Shown: positions 17,806-26,511 of the stretch, piece after piece
Numbering within the stretch: position 1 is the stretch's first letter
How the letters are laid out: each line of letters opens with the position of its first letter
Program-made: the position numbers and the translations under genes
NCBI GenBank assembly: GCA_934178555.1
Contig: CAKPQL010000004.1
Coordinates: 28,467-92,466, forward strand
DNA length: 64,000 bases
Reading direction: 5' to 3'
DNA from: an uncultured Clostridia bacterium
Lineage (GTDB): Bacteria > Bacillota > Clostridia > TANB77 > CAG-508
Notes under the pieces: generated by a model
Told to the model about the DNA's origin: nothing
Databases searched by the model: none
What the model saw: only the letters and a program-made list of their open reading frames with translations

Positions 17806-18642
17806 CTATTTCAAATCTTCTATCTCTTCTTTTGTTAATCCTGTTGCTGACATTATTATTTCAATATTTACATTTTCTTTTAATAATTTTTTTGCTATTT
17901 TTTTCTTCTCATATTCTTTTCCTTTTGATTCTGCACAACTTAGAGCGCTTATTCTATCCATCTCCCACTTTTCTCTTAACTCTTGCATTCTTCTCACTTC
18001 CGCATCTCCTGTTAAGTAATTTATTTCTACTCTTGCCTTTTCTAATACTTTATTCTTTTTTTCTGCCATTTTTATTAACCCCCTATCTGTATCATCTATA
18101 AATGCTAACCACTGATTTAATTTGTTATTCATATCTGGATGTTGTTTTCTAAATTTGGGTAACTCCACAAAATAATATTTTATATCATTTAGCAATTCGT
18201 GTTCTCTATGCTTATCTAATACTGTTACACTTTCTGATACATATTCATCAAATTCAAACAATTCATAATCTAGTATATTTATCATTATTACTTTTTTTAT
18301 ATCCTCATAATTAGTTCCTCTCTCTATATTACGTGCCATTACTTTTGCACTATATGCTGTTGTTCTTTCTTCTATGTTAAATTCATTTCGTATTTGGAGT
18401 TCTATATTTACTATTATTCCACTATTTAGTTCTGCTTGTAAATCTAGCCTTCCACCTTTTTCTTCAACAGATAACTGTTCTAAATTTACTTCTTCTCTTA
18501 TTGTTATTTTTTCAATTTCTATTTTTAATAGTGCATTTAAAAAATCTATTAAAAATATTTCATTTCCTTTTCTCGAGAAAAATGTTTTGAATATTATGTC
18601 ATTCTTTAAATTGTATCTTTTTTCTGTTTTGTTAGTTTCCAT
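17806..18642 (-). CDS. Rpn-family nuclease/putative transposase (PD-(D/E)XK)
   Basis: A 278-residue protein of the Rpn/PDDEXK family. It has YNLKNDIIFKTFF at the N-terminus, a catalytic-type G-R-L-D-L then E-L-Q-I core (GGRLDLQAELNSG, VNIELQI near 86-104) and the typical tail ending in a helical EIIMSATGLTKEEIEDL. Rpn proteins are DNA endonucleases that stimulate recA-independent recombination and are often multi-copy. The gene stands alone between sleB and fhs. No inverted repeats or target duplications of an insertion sequence are visible. Confidence 0.82.
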   Translation of the reverse strand: METNKTEKRYNLKNDIIFKTFFSRKGNEIFLIDFLNALLKIEIEKITIREEVNLEQLSVEEKGGRLDLQAELNSGIIVNIELQIRNEFNIEERTTAYSAKVMARNIERGTNYEDIKKVIMINILDYELFEFDEYVSESVTVLDKHREHELLNDIKYYFVELPKFRKQHPDMNNKLNQWLAFIDDTDRGLIKMAEKKNKVLEKARVEINYLTGDAEVRRMQELREKWEMDRISALSCAESKGKEYEKKKIAKKLLKENVNIEIIMSATGLTKEEIEDLK

Positions 18643-18761
18643 ATTGATACCTCCATCTTAACATTTTTTTGTCTTTTTATCAATACTTGTTTTTGAATTT
18701 CTTTGGCAGAATTGCCTGATTTAAAATTTTAGATTAAAAATATTTGATTAAAAAGAAAAAA

Positions 18762-18787
18762 GAGCAGAATAAAAAAATTTCTGCCCC
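18762..18787 (-). terminator. Intrinsic terminator downstream of fhs
   Basis: On the minus strand GGGCAGAA and TTCTGCTC form a stem and are followed by TTTTTTC. It lies about 100 bases after the fhs stop in a 245-base gene-free stretch. Confidence 0.8.
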
Positions 18788-18887
18788 TTATAAAATTTTA
18801 TACTATACAACTTTTACCTTGTCAACAAATTTTCATCGACAAAATTCGTGTTATTAAAATTAATATAAACTATAACACTTCACAATA

Positions 18888-20549
18888 TTAAAATATTCCT
18901 ACTATATTTCCGTTTTCATCTACATCTATTTTTTCAGATGCTGGAACTTTTGGTAATCCTGGCATTGTAAATATATTACCTGTTAATACTACTACAAATC
19001 CAGCTCCAGATTTTAATATAACATTTTTTACATGTATCTTAAATGGCTCTCTACACTCTAAATTTTTTGGATCATCTGAGAATGAATATTGTGTTTTTGC
19101 TATACATACTGGCAAATTACTATACCCTAATTCTTCTATTTTCTTTATTTGTTCTAAAGCATCTTCTGTATATTCTACTCCTTCTGCCCTATATAGTGAA
19201 GTTGCTATTTTCTCTATTTTTTCTTGTATAGTGTCATCTAAATCATATATGTATTTAAAGTTGCTTGGTGTATTACATAACTCAATTACTTTTTCTGCTA
19301 AGTCTTTTGCACCATCTCCGCCTTTTCCCCATGCTTCTACTAAACTTAAATTTATTCCTTGTTCTTTTAATTTGTTTTGTAACAATTCTATTTCTTTTTC
19401 TGTATCATGATTAAATTTATTTATAGCAACAATTACATTTAATCCAAATTTATTTTTTATATTATCTATGTGTTTTAATAAGTTATGTATTCCTCTTTCT
19501 AAATATTCTAAACCTTCGTTAGTTATATCTGATATGTCCATTCCTCCGTGATATTTTAATGCCTTTATTGTTGCAACGCAAACTACAGCATCCGGCTTTT
19601 TTGGTAAATTTCTAGATTTGATATCTAAAAATTTTTCAGCTCCTAAATCTGCACCAAATCCAGATTCTGTAATTGTATATTCAGATAATTTCATTGCAAT
19701 TTTTGTTGCAATAACACTATTACATCCATGTGCAATGTTTGCAAATGGTCCACCATGTACTATTGCTGGTGTTCCTTCTAAAGTTTGTACAACATTTGGA
19801 TTAAATGCATCTTTTAATAATGCTGTCATTGCTCCTTCTGCTTTCAAATCTTTTGCTCTTATTGGCTCATCATCTTGGTTATATCCTACTATTATATTTC
19901 CAATTCTTGTTCTTAAATCATTTAAATCTGTAGCTAAACAGAATATTGCCATTATTTCTGATGCAACTGTTATATCAAATCCATCTTCTCTAGGAACTAA
20001 ATTTTTCTCACCAGATAAACCTATTTGTATTTTTCTTAATGCTCTATCATTTAAGTCTACACATCTTTTCCATACAATTTTTTTAAAGCCTAATTCGTTT
20101 CCAAAGAATATATGATTATCTATCAATGCAGATAATAAATTATTTGCTGATGTTATTGCATGTATATCTCCTGTAAAATGTAAATTAATTTCTTCCATTG
20201 GAGCAATCTGTGCATATCCTCCACCTGTAGCTCCTCCTTTTATTCCGAATACTGGCCCTAATGATGGCTCTCTTAATGCTATTATAGATTTTTTTCCAAT
20301 ATTAGATAATCCATCTGCTAATCCTATTGATATTGTTGTTTTCCCTTCTCCTAATGGTGTTGGATTTATTGATGTAACTAATATCAACTTCCCATTTTCT
20401 TTATTTTCTAAATCTTTTAAAATCTTATTTGAAATTTTTGCCTTATATTTCCCATATTGTTCAACATATTCTTCACTTATACCCATTTTATTTGTTATTT
20501 CTGTAATGTTTTTTAATTTAACACTTCTTGCTATTTCTATATCTTCCAT
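18888..20549 (-). CDS. fhs: Formate--tetrahydrofolate ligase
   Basis: ATP-dependent ligase that makes 10-formyl-tetrahydrofolate, the entry of formate into one-carbon metabolism and the Wood-Ljungdahl methyl branch. The 553 residues show the ATP loop (TPLGEGKTT near 66), REPSLGPVFGIKGGATGGGY, DIHAI, AWGKGGDG and the C-terminal TMPGLPK. The length is normal. The start follows AAGGAG. It is the last gene of the long minus-strand run that begins at asp23 and includes xseA and xseB. Confidence 0.98.
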   Translation of the reverse strand: MEDIEIARSVKLKNITEITNKMGISEEYVEQYGKYKAKISNKILKDLENKENGKLILVTSINPTPLGEGKTTISIGLADGLSNIGKKSIIALREPSLGPVFGIKGGATGGGYAQIAPMEEINLHFTGDIHAITSANNLLSALIDNHIFFGNELGFKKIVWKRCVDLNDRALRKIQIGLSGEKNLVPREDGFDITVASEIMAIFCLATDLNDLRTRIGNIIVGYNQDDEPIRAKDLKAEGAMTALLKDAFNPNVVQTLEGTPAIVHGGPFANIAHGCNSVIATKIAMKLSEYTITESGFGADLGAEKFLDIKSRNLPKKPDAVVCVATIKALKYHGGMDISDITNEGLEYLERGIHNLLKHIDNIKNKFGLNVIVAINKFNHDTEKEIELLQNKLKEQGINLSLVEAWGKGGDGAKDLAEKVIELCNTPSNFKYIYDLDDTIQEKIEKIATSLYRAEGVEYTEDALEQIKKIEELGYSNLPVCIAKTQYSFSDDPKNLECREPFKIHVKNVILKSGAGFVVVLTGNIFTMPGLPKVPASEKIDVDENGNIVGIF

Positions 20550-20576
20550 ATTTTATCTCCTTTTTTTATATTTCTG

Positions 20577-21017
20577 CTATAATATTGCCCCTCCTATAAT
20601 CCCAATTAATGCTCCTACAAATACTTGCGTTGGTGTATGACCTAATACTTCTACTAATTTTTCTTGCACTTGAACTCCTGTTAATCCTGGTGTTGATATA
20701 ATTTTATTTAATATCTTAGCTTGTTTTCCTGCTGCACGTCTTACTCCACATGCATCATACATTACCACAAACGCAAAAATTAATGTTATAGCGAATATCG
20801 AACTTGAAAATCCGTGCTCCTTGCCAACTAAAACAGCTAAAGAACAAACAACTGCCGAATGTGAACTAGGCATTCCACCAGCTCCTAAAATTCTCTTAAA
20901 ATCAAATTTATGCTCTTTTATTAAATCCCACATAACTTTAAATAATTGTATAAAAAACCATAACAAAACTGGTATATATATGTATTTATTTGTAATTATC
21001 TCACCAAACACCTGCAT
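20577..21017 (-). CDS. DUF212 membrane phosphatase-like protein (YuiD family)
   Basis: A 146-residue membrane protein related to the acid phosphatase/vanadium haloperoxidase family. GGMPSSHSAVV near residue 48 carries the conserved PSSHSA motif, and DACGVRRAAGKQA lies near 88. About four membrane helices are visible. Members are thought to act on lipid phosphates such as polyprenyl pyrophosphate, but the specific substrate is unknown. It lies between xseB and fhs. Confidence 0.85.
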   Translation of the reverse strand: MQVFGEIITNKYIYIPVLLWFFIQLFKVMWDLIKEHKFDFKRILGAGGMPSSHSAVVCSLAVLVGKEHGFSSSIFAITLIFAFVVMYDACGVRRAAGKQAKILNKIISTPGLTGVQVQEKLVEVLGHTPTQVFVGALIGIIGGAIL

Positions 21018-21034
21018 AAAACGTTTTTTCCTTT

Positions 21035-21265
21035 CTATTCTGTAGTATTAAAACTTTCCTCTTTTACATCTTCACCATCTTTAATTAATATTGTTATTTT
21101 CTTTTCTGCTTCTTCTAATATTTTAGTACATTTTTTTGATAAGGCCATTCCTTCTTCGAATTTCTTTACAGATTCGTCTAAGTTCAAATCTCCCTTTTCT
21201 AGTTCTTGCACTATTTGTTCCAAATTTTTTATTGCTACTTCAAAATTCAAATTTTCCTCTTCCAT
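21035..21265 (-). CDS. xseB: Exodeoxyribonuclease VII small subunit
   Basis: A 76-residue, mostly helical protein with the family core NFEVAIKNLEQIVQELE, GDLNLDESVKKFEEG and CTKILEEAEKKI. It is the small subunit that binds XseA to form exonuclease VII, which trims single-stranded DNA. It is separated from xseA by one exported-protein gene. The start follows GGGGGTAAG. Confidence 0.95.
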   Translation of the reverse strand: MEEENLNFEVAIKNLEQIVQELEKGDLNLDESVKKFEEGMALSKKCTKILEEAEKKITILIKDGEDVKEESFNTTE

Positions 21266-21328
21266 ATCTTACCCCCATTATTTTTCTGCACGTTTTACCA
21301 TGCTAATAAACATTTGTAACTGATTTTA

Positions 21329-21778
21329 TTAATATGTTATTTCACATGTTCCTGTCACTATATCTATTTCGTACCATACTAATGCTTCTGTTGTTGCCTC
21401 ATCCCTTACTGCTATTAAATATTTACCATCTGAAGTTATATTTCCAAAGCTATAATATACTTGCTTTTCCACTCCTAGTTTTTCCCATGTTGATTTAGCA
21501 ATACTTTTTGCATATTCTTTTTTTTGCTCTACATTCATTTTTGAACTATCTTTATTGGGAGTTGGTGTTGTTGGTGCTTCACTTGGCTCTGGACTTCCTA
21601 GTACTGGTGTTTCTGTAGCAGTAACTTCATCTGTTGGTTTTGTAATTTGAGTAGTATTATTTACAGGTTCCTCAGTAGGTTGTTTGGAATCCGCTTTACT
21701 TAAATTCACTCCTGTAAATATAGCTAAGCCTATTATTAAAATTATAGCTAATACTGTTATTATTACTTTTTTGTTCAT
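21329..21778 (-). CDS. Small exported protein with a Thr/Pro linker
   Basis: A 149-residue protein with an N-terminal signal anchor (about 5-24), a low-complexity Pro/Thr/Glu/Ser linker (about 30-75) and a small C-terminal domain (about 85-149; VEQKKEYAKSIAKSTWEKLG, VYYSFGNITSDGKYLIAVRD). I do not recognise the family. It lies between xseA and xseB with a strong AGGAGG site, so it is co-transcribed with them, but no link to DNA repair is evident. Confidence 0.6.
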   Translation of the reverse strand: MNKKVIITVLAIILIIGLAIFTGVNLSKADSKQPTEEPVNNTTQITKPTDEVTATETPVLGSPEPSEAPTTPTPNKDSSKMNVEQKKEYAKSIAKSTWEKLGVEKQVYYSFGNITSDGKYLIAVRDEATTEALVWYEIDIVTGTCEITY

Positions 21779-21791
21779 CTTTAACCTCCTC

Positions 21792-22979
21792 TTAAACTAT
21801 TGTTGCCATTTTTTCTCCATCTGTAAAACGTAATTTTATTTTGTCATCCTTCTCTACATCATTAACACTTTTTACTATTTTACCATTATATTCTGCTAAA
21901 CAATACCCTCTTGTTAAAGTTTTTAAAGGACTTAAAGTATCTAATTTAGATATAGTCTCTATTGATAATGCTCTTGCATCTTTTATTTTATTTATCATAT
22001 TATTTTCTAATGCTTTTATCTTTATATCTATATTTATATATTGCTCATTTATCTTTTGATATGGTTCTTTAAAGACTCTTGATGCTTTACATTTTTCATA
22101 TCTTAACTTCATATACTCTATTTTCTTTTTTAATGCAACTTTATATCTTCTATTATATGTATTAAGCCTTACTTTTAATTCTTCAACATCCGCTTGAGCA
22201 AGTTCTGCAGCTGCTGATGGTGTTGGAGCTCTTAAATCAGCAACAAAATCTGCTATTGTAAAATCTGTCTCATGACCTACTGCTGATATTATTGGTATTT
22301 CAGAATTATATATTGCATTTGCAACAACCTCTTCATTAAATGGCCATAAATCCTCTAGTGAACCCCCACCTCTCGCTATTATTAGCACATCAGCCAATTG
22401 TTTTTTATTCATATAATCAATCGCATCTGCAATTTTTTCTGCTGCACCTTCTCCTTGCACTGGAACTGGTAACAATCGTATGTGAACATTTGGATTTCTC
22501 CTCGTTGAAACATTTATTATATCTCTAATTACTGAACCTGTTTTTGAAGTAAGTACACCTATCGTTTTTGGCATATATGGTATTCTTTGTTTATGAGCTT
22601 TATCAAAATATCCCTGCTTTTCTAATCTTGCTTTTAATTCTTCATAAGCCTTATGCAAACTTCCTACGCCATCTTCTTGCATAGCTTTACAATATATTTG
22701 ATATACCCCATCACGTTCAAAAACAGCTACCGTTCCAAATACTTGCACTTTTAAACCATCTTTGGGAACAAAATTTAAAGTAGCAGTTGATGTTTTAAAC
22801 ATTATACACTTTATTAATGAATTTTCATCTTTTAATGTAAAATACATATGCCCTGTATAATGGTGTTTAAAGTTTGATATTTCTCCTTTTACTAGAACAC
22901 TATTTAAATATTCATCGCTTGCTACTTTTTCTTTTATATATTTATTTAATTCTGTTACAGATATTGCTTCTGGTTTCAT
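21792..22979 (-). CDS. xseA: Exodeoxyribonuclease VII large subunit
   Basis: The catalytic subunit of exonuclease VII, 395 residues. An N-terminal OB-fold (SVTELNKYIKEK, VKGEISNFKHHYTGHMYFTLKD) is followed by the nuclease domain with IGVLTSKTGSVIRDI, IIARGGGSLEDLWPFNEE, AVGHETDFTIADFVADLRA PTPSAAAE, then a coiled coil. All are classic XseA motifs. It is transcribed with nusB upstream and xseB downstream. Confidence 0.97.
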   Translation of the reverse strand: MKPEAISVTELNKYIKEKVASDEYLNSVLVKGEISNFKHHYTGHMYFTLKDENSLIKCIMFKTSTATLNFVPKDGLKVQVFGTVAVFERDGVYQIYCKAMQEDGVGSLHKAYEELKARLEKQGYFDKAHKQRIPYMPKTIGVLTSKTGSVIRDIINVSTRRNPNVHIRLLPVPVQGEGAAEKIADAIDYMNKKQLADVLIIARGGGSLEDLWPFNEEVVANAIYNSEIPIISAVGHETDFTIADFVADLRAPTPSAAAELAQADVEELKVRLNTYNRRYKVALKKKIEYMKLRYEKCKASRVFKEPYQKINEQYINIDIKIKALENNMINKIKDARALSIETISKLDTLSPLKTLTRGYCLAEYNGKIVKSVNDVEKDDKIKLRFTDGEKMATIV

Positions 22980-22993
22980 GTATTCTCCTTTGT

Positions 22994-23398
22994 TTATTCC
23001 ATGTTTTTTACTACACTAGCTAAAATTCCATTTATAAATGAATGTGATGTATCTTCACCATATTTCTTTGCAAGTTCTACAACTTCATTTATTACAACTT
23101 TATATGGCAATTGCTTATATTTTATTTCATATATAGCAAGTTTAAGTAAAGCTAGATTTATTTTTGATATTCTTTCTATTTTCCAATCAACTTTTAAATT
23201 GCTTGAAATTATTGATGATATTTCTTCTTGTTTTTCTTGTACTCCCTCTACTATATCTTTTATGTACTCTCTAGCAGTATTATCTATTACCTCGTTATTT
23301 TCAAAAAACAATTCTATTTGTTCTTCATTTAGTTCTTTCTGTACTTCTATTTGATATAAGAATTCAAATGCTAATTCTCTAGCCTCAGATCTGTTCAT
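22994..23398 (-). CDS. nusB: Transcription antitermination factor NusB
   Basis: An all-helical, 134-residue protein that binds boxA RNA with NusE and supports rRNA transcription. [13 protein letters not shown] at the N-terminus and [38 protein letters not shown] at the C-terminus are typical. The start is ATG 23398, five bases after GGAGG; a start four codons earlier would overlap that site. It sits 14 bases after DUF2273 in the asp23-amaP-DUF2273-nusB-xseA order. Confidence 0.95.
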   Translation of the reverse strand: MNRSEARELAFEFLYQIEVQKELNEEQIELFFENNEVIDNTAREYIKDIVEGVQEKQEEISSIISSNLKVDWKIERISKINLALLKLAIYEIKYKQLPYKVVINEVVELAKKYGEDTSHSFINGILASVVKNME

Positions 23399-23412
23399 AT
23401 ATTCCTCCATTA

Positions 23413-23616
23413 TTACATTCTATCTATAAATCTTTTTAAATTCTCTTTTACTTCTTGTTTATTTCTTTGTATATAATTACCAAGAAACATTCCTATTAAT
23501 ATTATAATAATTCCCATTATTATTCTATCTAGCTCAAATATTATAAGTATTAAAGCTATTATAATTCCTATTATTGCCCCTCTATATTGACTAAAAAAAT
23601 TTTTAAAATCTCCCAT
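23413..23616 (-). CDS. DUF2273 small membrane protein
   Basis: A 67-residue protein with two hydrophobic segments (about 10-27 and 30-45) and a basic tail. This size and the place between amaP and nusB fit DUF2273, found with Asp23/AmaP in Firmicutes. Its role is thought to be at the membrane with AmaP, but this is not proven. Confidence 0.8.
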   Translation of the reverse strand: MGDFKNFFSQYRGAIIGIIIALILIIFELDRIIMGIIIILIGMFLGNYIQRNKQEVKENLKRFIDRM

Positions 23617-23657
23617 TACTAAGCAACCCCTTTATTTTTATTTTATTTACTTAACTA

Positions 23658-24236
23658 TTATTTTACCTCTTTTGCAGTTGCTACCGGTATTTCCTTTTTT
23701 TCTTCAGCAATATTCTTTATTTTAATATTAACCTCTTTTACTTCTAATCCTAAAGAATCCTTAATTGTTGATTTTATTTTTTCTTGCAAATTAGATGATA
23801 AATCTTTAATTATAGCATCTGGTTTAACAAATAAATTTATAAATATTATAAGATTATTATCTTTATCTAATATTACTCTACTTATCACATTTTCTACACT
23901 ATCAAAATCTTTTACAACATTTGTTGCCAAATTTTCTAAAGTATCTCTTGAAACTAGCAATTTTCCATTATCATTTTCTAATAAAATACCTTCTCTTGAT
24001 TGATCTGATTCTTTTGAATATGAATCAAAAAACATACTCTTTAAAGCAAGTAATAATAATACTACAGATATACCTATTGTTACATTTGTTGCAACTTCAT
24101 TAGATTTCAAATATTCTAATGCACTCTTAACTAATTCTACATCAAACCATCCAAACATTAATAAACATAGTAATACTGCTAGTACAAATATTATTATTGA
24201 AAAAATTGCTAATGATAATCTATCTAAAAATTTCAT
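23658..24236 (-). CDS. amaP: Alkaline-shock membrane anchor AmaP
   Basis: A 192-residue protein with two membrane helices (about 8-32 and 50-68) and a cytosolic Asp23-like C-terminal domain (GKLLVSRDTLENLATNVV, ISRVILDKDNNLIIFINLFVKP, EKIKSTIKDSLGLEVKEVNIKI). In Staphylococcus AmaP tethers Asp23 to the membrane. It lies between asp23 and DUF2273, the expected order. Confidence 0.92.
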   Translation of the reverse strand: MKFLDRLSLAIFSIIIFVLAVLLCLLMFGWFDVELVKSALEYLKSNEVATNVTIGISVVLLLLALKSMFFDSYSKESDQSREGILLENDNGKLLVSRDTLENLATNVVKDFDSVENVISRVILDKDNNLIIFINLFVKPDAIIKDLSSNLQEKIKSTIKDSLGLEVKEVNIKIKNIAEEKKEIPVATAKEVK

Positions 24237-24317
24237 ATTTTATCTCATTCCTTCCTAAACAAATAAGCAATGTGCTTATAGCCTCATAGAACAACCAATT
24301 CATCATTCCTACAGGCT

Positions 24318-24746
24318 TTATTCTTCTGCTGTATCTGTTTTTTCTGTTGCTGTAGTAGTTGTACTTACTCCTTGCACATGTACATTAACTGCAATAACTT
24401 TTAATCCTGTCATTGATTCAACAGCTTTTTTTACTCTATTTTGTATTGCAAAAGCTACATCTGGTATTCTTGTACCATATTCTACAATAATATTAACATC
24501 AACTTTTGTTTCTTTTTCTCCAACTTCTACTTTAATTCCTTTTGCTAAATTCTTTTTCCCGCTAAATACTTCTGAAATTCCCCCAGCAAATCCTCCAGCC
24601 ATTCCAGCAACTCCTGGTACTTCTGATACTGCAACACCTGCTATTACTGCTACAACATCATCTGCTATTTTTATCTCATCTAAAGAATTTTGATTTTCTC
24701 CTTCTATTACCTCTAATGTTGTTTCTTTTACTTCCTCATTTTCCAT
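24318..24746 (-). CDS. Asp23/Gls24 envelope stress protein
   Basis: A 142-residue cytosolic protein with the Asp23 core: IADDVVAVIAGVAVSEVPGV, then VDVNIIVEYGTRIPDVAFAIQ and VIAVNVHVQGV. Asp23-family proteins form filaments at the membrane and are linked to alkaline and cell-wall stress. It precedes amaP and has a GGGAGG site. The 172 bases upstream, before fmt, contain no gene and probably hold its promoter. Confidence 0.93.
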   Translation of the reverse strand: MENEEVKETTLEVIEGENQNSLDEIKIADDVVAVIAGVAVSEVPGVAGMAGGFAGGISEVFSGKKNLAKGIKVEVGEKETKVDVNIIVEYGTRIPDVAFAIQNRVKKAVESMTGLKVIAVNVHVQGVSTTTTATEKTDTAEE

Positions 24747-24918
24747 TTTTATTACCTCCCATTTACTATTAAAATTAATATCTAATTATAATTGTAGTTA
24801 ACCATTTATTATCTACAACAAATCATTTATTAAATATTGTTACAAATCATATTCTGTTTTATAAGTATATCAATTTATGCATTTTTTTACAACTATTTTT
24901 TTAAATATTCCTAATAAT

Positions 24919-25908
24919 TTATTCAAATATATCTGCCGTTTCTATTTTATTTCCTCTTAAGAAATCAGGAGTACTCATTCTTTTTGCATTTTCTCCTTGT
25001 ATCTCATTTACCTTTATTATTCCATCCTTTGCCTTTATATATATTGCTTCTTTAGAATCAACATATACAACTGCACCAGATGTTACTTCATATTCTAATC
25101 TTTGTTTATACGCTTTAAAATCACTATATTTATTTATGAACTCTTCAATACTAATGCATTCTACATTCCAAAACTTTATCTTTTTACCATTTAATAATGC
25201 ATACGCACCCATTATAGGATTTAGTCCTCTTACTAGATTTTTTATTTGCACTGCTGTTTCGTTTTCCCAATCAATTTTTGAATTTGATTTTTCTAACATT
25301 GGTGCAATTGTAAAATCATTGCCTTGCTTTATTCTTGGTGCAGTTTTGTTTTCTACTAACTCCAATGTTTTTTCTAATAATTTTGCTCCCTTTTGTGATA
25401 AAATGTCCCATATTTCCCCAGTCGTTTGAGTTTCGCTTATTTCAATTTCTTCTTGTAAAATTATATCTCCTGAATCTAATTCTTCATCCATATACATTGT
25501 TGTTACTCCAGTTTTTGTATCACCATTTAATACCGCCCATTGTATTGGAGCAGGGCCTCTATACTTAGGAAGCATTGATGGATGAACATTTATGCAACCT
25601 AACTTTGGTATTTCTAAAAGTTCTTTTGGTAAAATCTTGCCATAAGCAACAACACATATAACATCCGGATTCATTTCTTTTACTTCCTGTATAAATTCTT
25701 CATTACCTCTAACTTTTTCTGGCTGATATAATTTAAAATTATTTTCTATTGCATATTCTTTTACAGGACTTGGTAACAATTTCATTCCTCTGCCCTTAGG
25801 CTTATCTGGTGCCGTTACTACTGCTAATATATTATGTTTTGCTTGATGTAAAACTTTTAAAGAATCTCTTGCAAAATCTGGTGTTCCCATAAATACTATA
25901 TTTAGCAT
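24919..25908 (-). CDS. fmt: Methionyl-tRNA formyltransferase
   Basis: Formylates initiator Met-tRNA with 10-formyl-tetrahydrofolate. The 329 residues show FMGTPDFA at the start, VTAPDKPKGRG, the catalytic region HPSMLPKYRGPAPIQWA and GVTTMYMDEELDSGDII, then the C-terminal tRNA-binding domain (GANPIMGAYALLNGK-like region). It forms the usual pair with def, 26 bases apart, downstream of priA. Confidence 0.97.
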   Translation of the reverse strand: MLNIVFMGTPDFARDSLKVLHQAKHNILAVVTAPDKPKGRGMKLLPSPVKEYAIENNFKLYQPEKVRGNEEFIQEVKEMNPDVICVVAYGKILPKELLEIPKLGCINVHPSMLPKYRGPAPIQWAVLNGDTKTGVTTMYMDEELDSGDIILQEEIEISETQTTGEIWDILSQKGAKLLEKTLELVENKTAPRIKQGNDFTIAPMLEKSNSKIDWENETAVQIKNLVRGLNPIMGAYALLNGKKIKFWNVECISIEEFINKYSDFKAYKQRLEYEVTSGAVVYVDSKEAIYIKAKDGIIKVNEIQGENAKRMSTPDFLRGNKIETADIFE

Positions 25909-25934
25909 ATATACCTCCTTTTTAGCTAATTCAT

Positions 25935-26426
25935 TTATTTTTTTGTTTCTTTTTCTGGATTATATATTTCTAATGTTCCAGGTATTATCTTGTCTATAAA
26001 TAATTCTCCATTTAAATGATCTACTTCATGTGAAATTGCTTGTGCAAACAATCCCTCAGCCTCTATTTTTATCTTCTTTCCCTCTTTATCTAAAGCTTCA
26101 ACAACAACTTTTTTAGGTCTTACCACTTTTGCAAATTTATTAGGGAAACTTAAGCATCCTTCATCAACTGTTTGCTTTCCTTCTTCTTTTATTATTTTAG
26201 GATTTATTAAAGTTACTGGTCCATTTCCTTCTTCGTATAAATCTATTACAGCAATTCTTTTTAATATTCCAACTTGAGGAGCAGCTAATCCTACTCCATT
26301 ATATTTATGCATTGTTTCTATCATATCTTCCACTAATTCTTTTATTTTATCATCTATTTTTTCTACTTCTTTTGATTTTTTTCTTAATATTTCATCTCCA
26401 TCTTGTCTTATTGTACGTATAGCCAT
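25935..26426 (-). CDS. def: Peptide deformylase
   Basis: Removes the formyl group from new proteins. All three motifs are present in 163 residues: GVGLAAPQVG near 45, EGCLSFP near 91 with the metal-binding cysteine, and SHEVDHLNG near 133 with two metal histidines and the catalytic glutamate. It has a strong AAAGGAGG site. It lies between priA and fmt. Confidence 0.97.
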   Translation of the reverse strand: MAIRTIRQDGDEILRKKSKEVEKIDDKIKELVEDMIETMHKYNGVGLAAPQVGILKRIAVIDLYEEGNGPVTLINPKIIKEEGKQTVDEGCLSFPNKFAKVVRPKKVVVEALDKEGKKIKIEAEGLFAQAISHEVDHLNGELFIDKIIPGTLEIYNPEKETKK

Positions 26427-26511
26427 TTTTATCTCCTCCTTTTACATTATGTGAATTGTTATAAAATATTCCGTTAACCATTATATCTCAAAAATCTAAT
26501 TATTGCAAGGT

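Noticed and set aside
17696..18101. Plus-strand reading frames opposite the Rpn nuclease gene
   Set aside because: They are low-complexity shadows of the minus-strand gene without ribosome sites.
17806..18642. Insertion sequence around the Rpn-family gene
   Set aside because: No terminal inverted repeats or target-site duplications are visible; Rpn genes are usually stand-alone.
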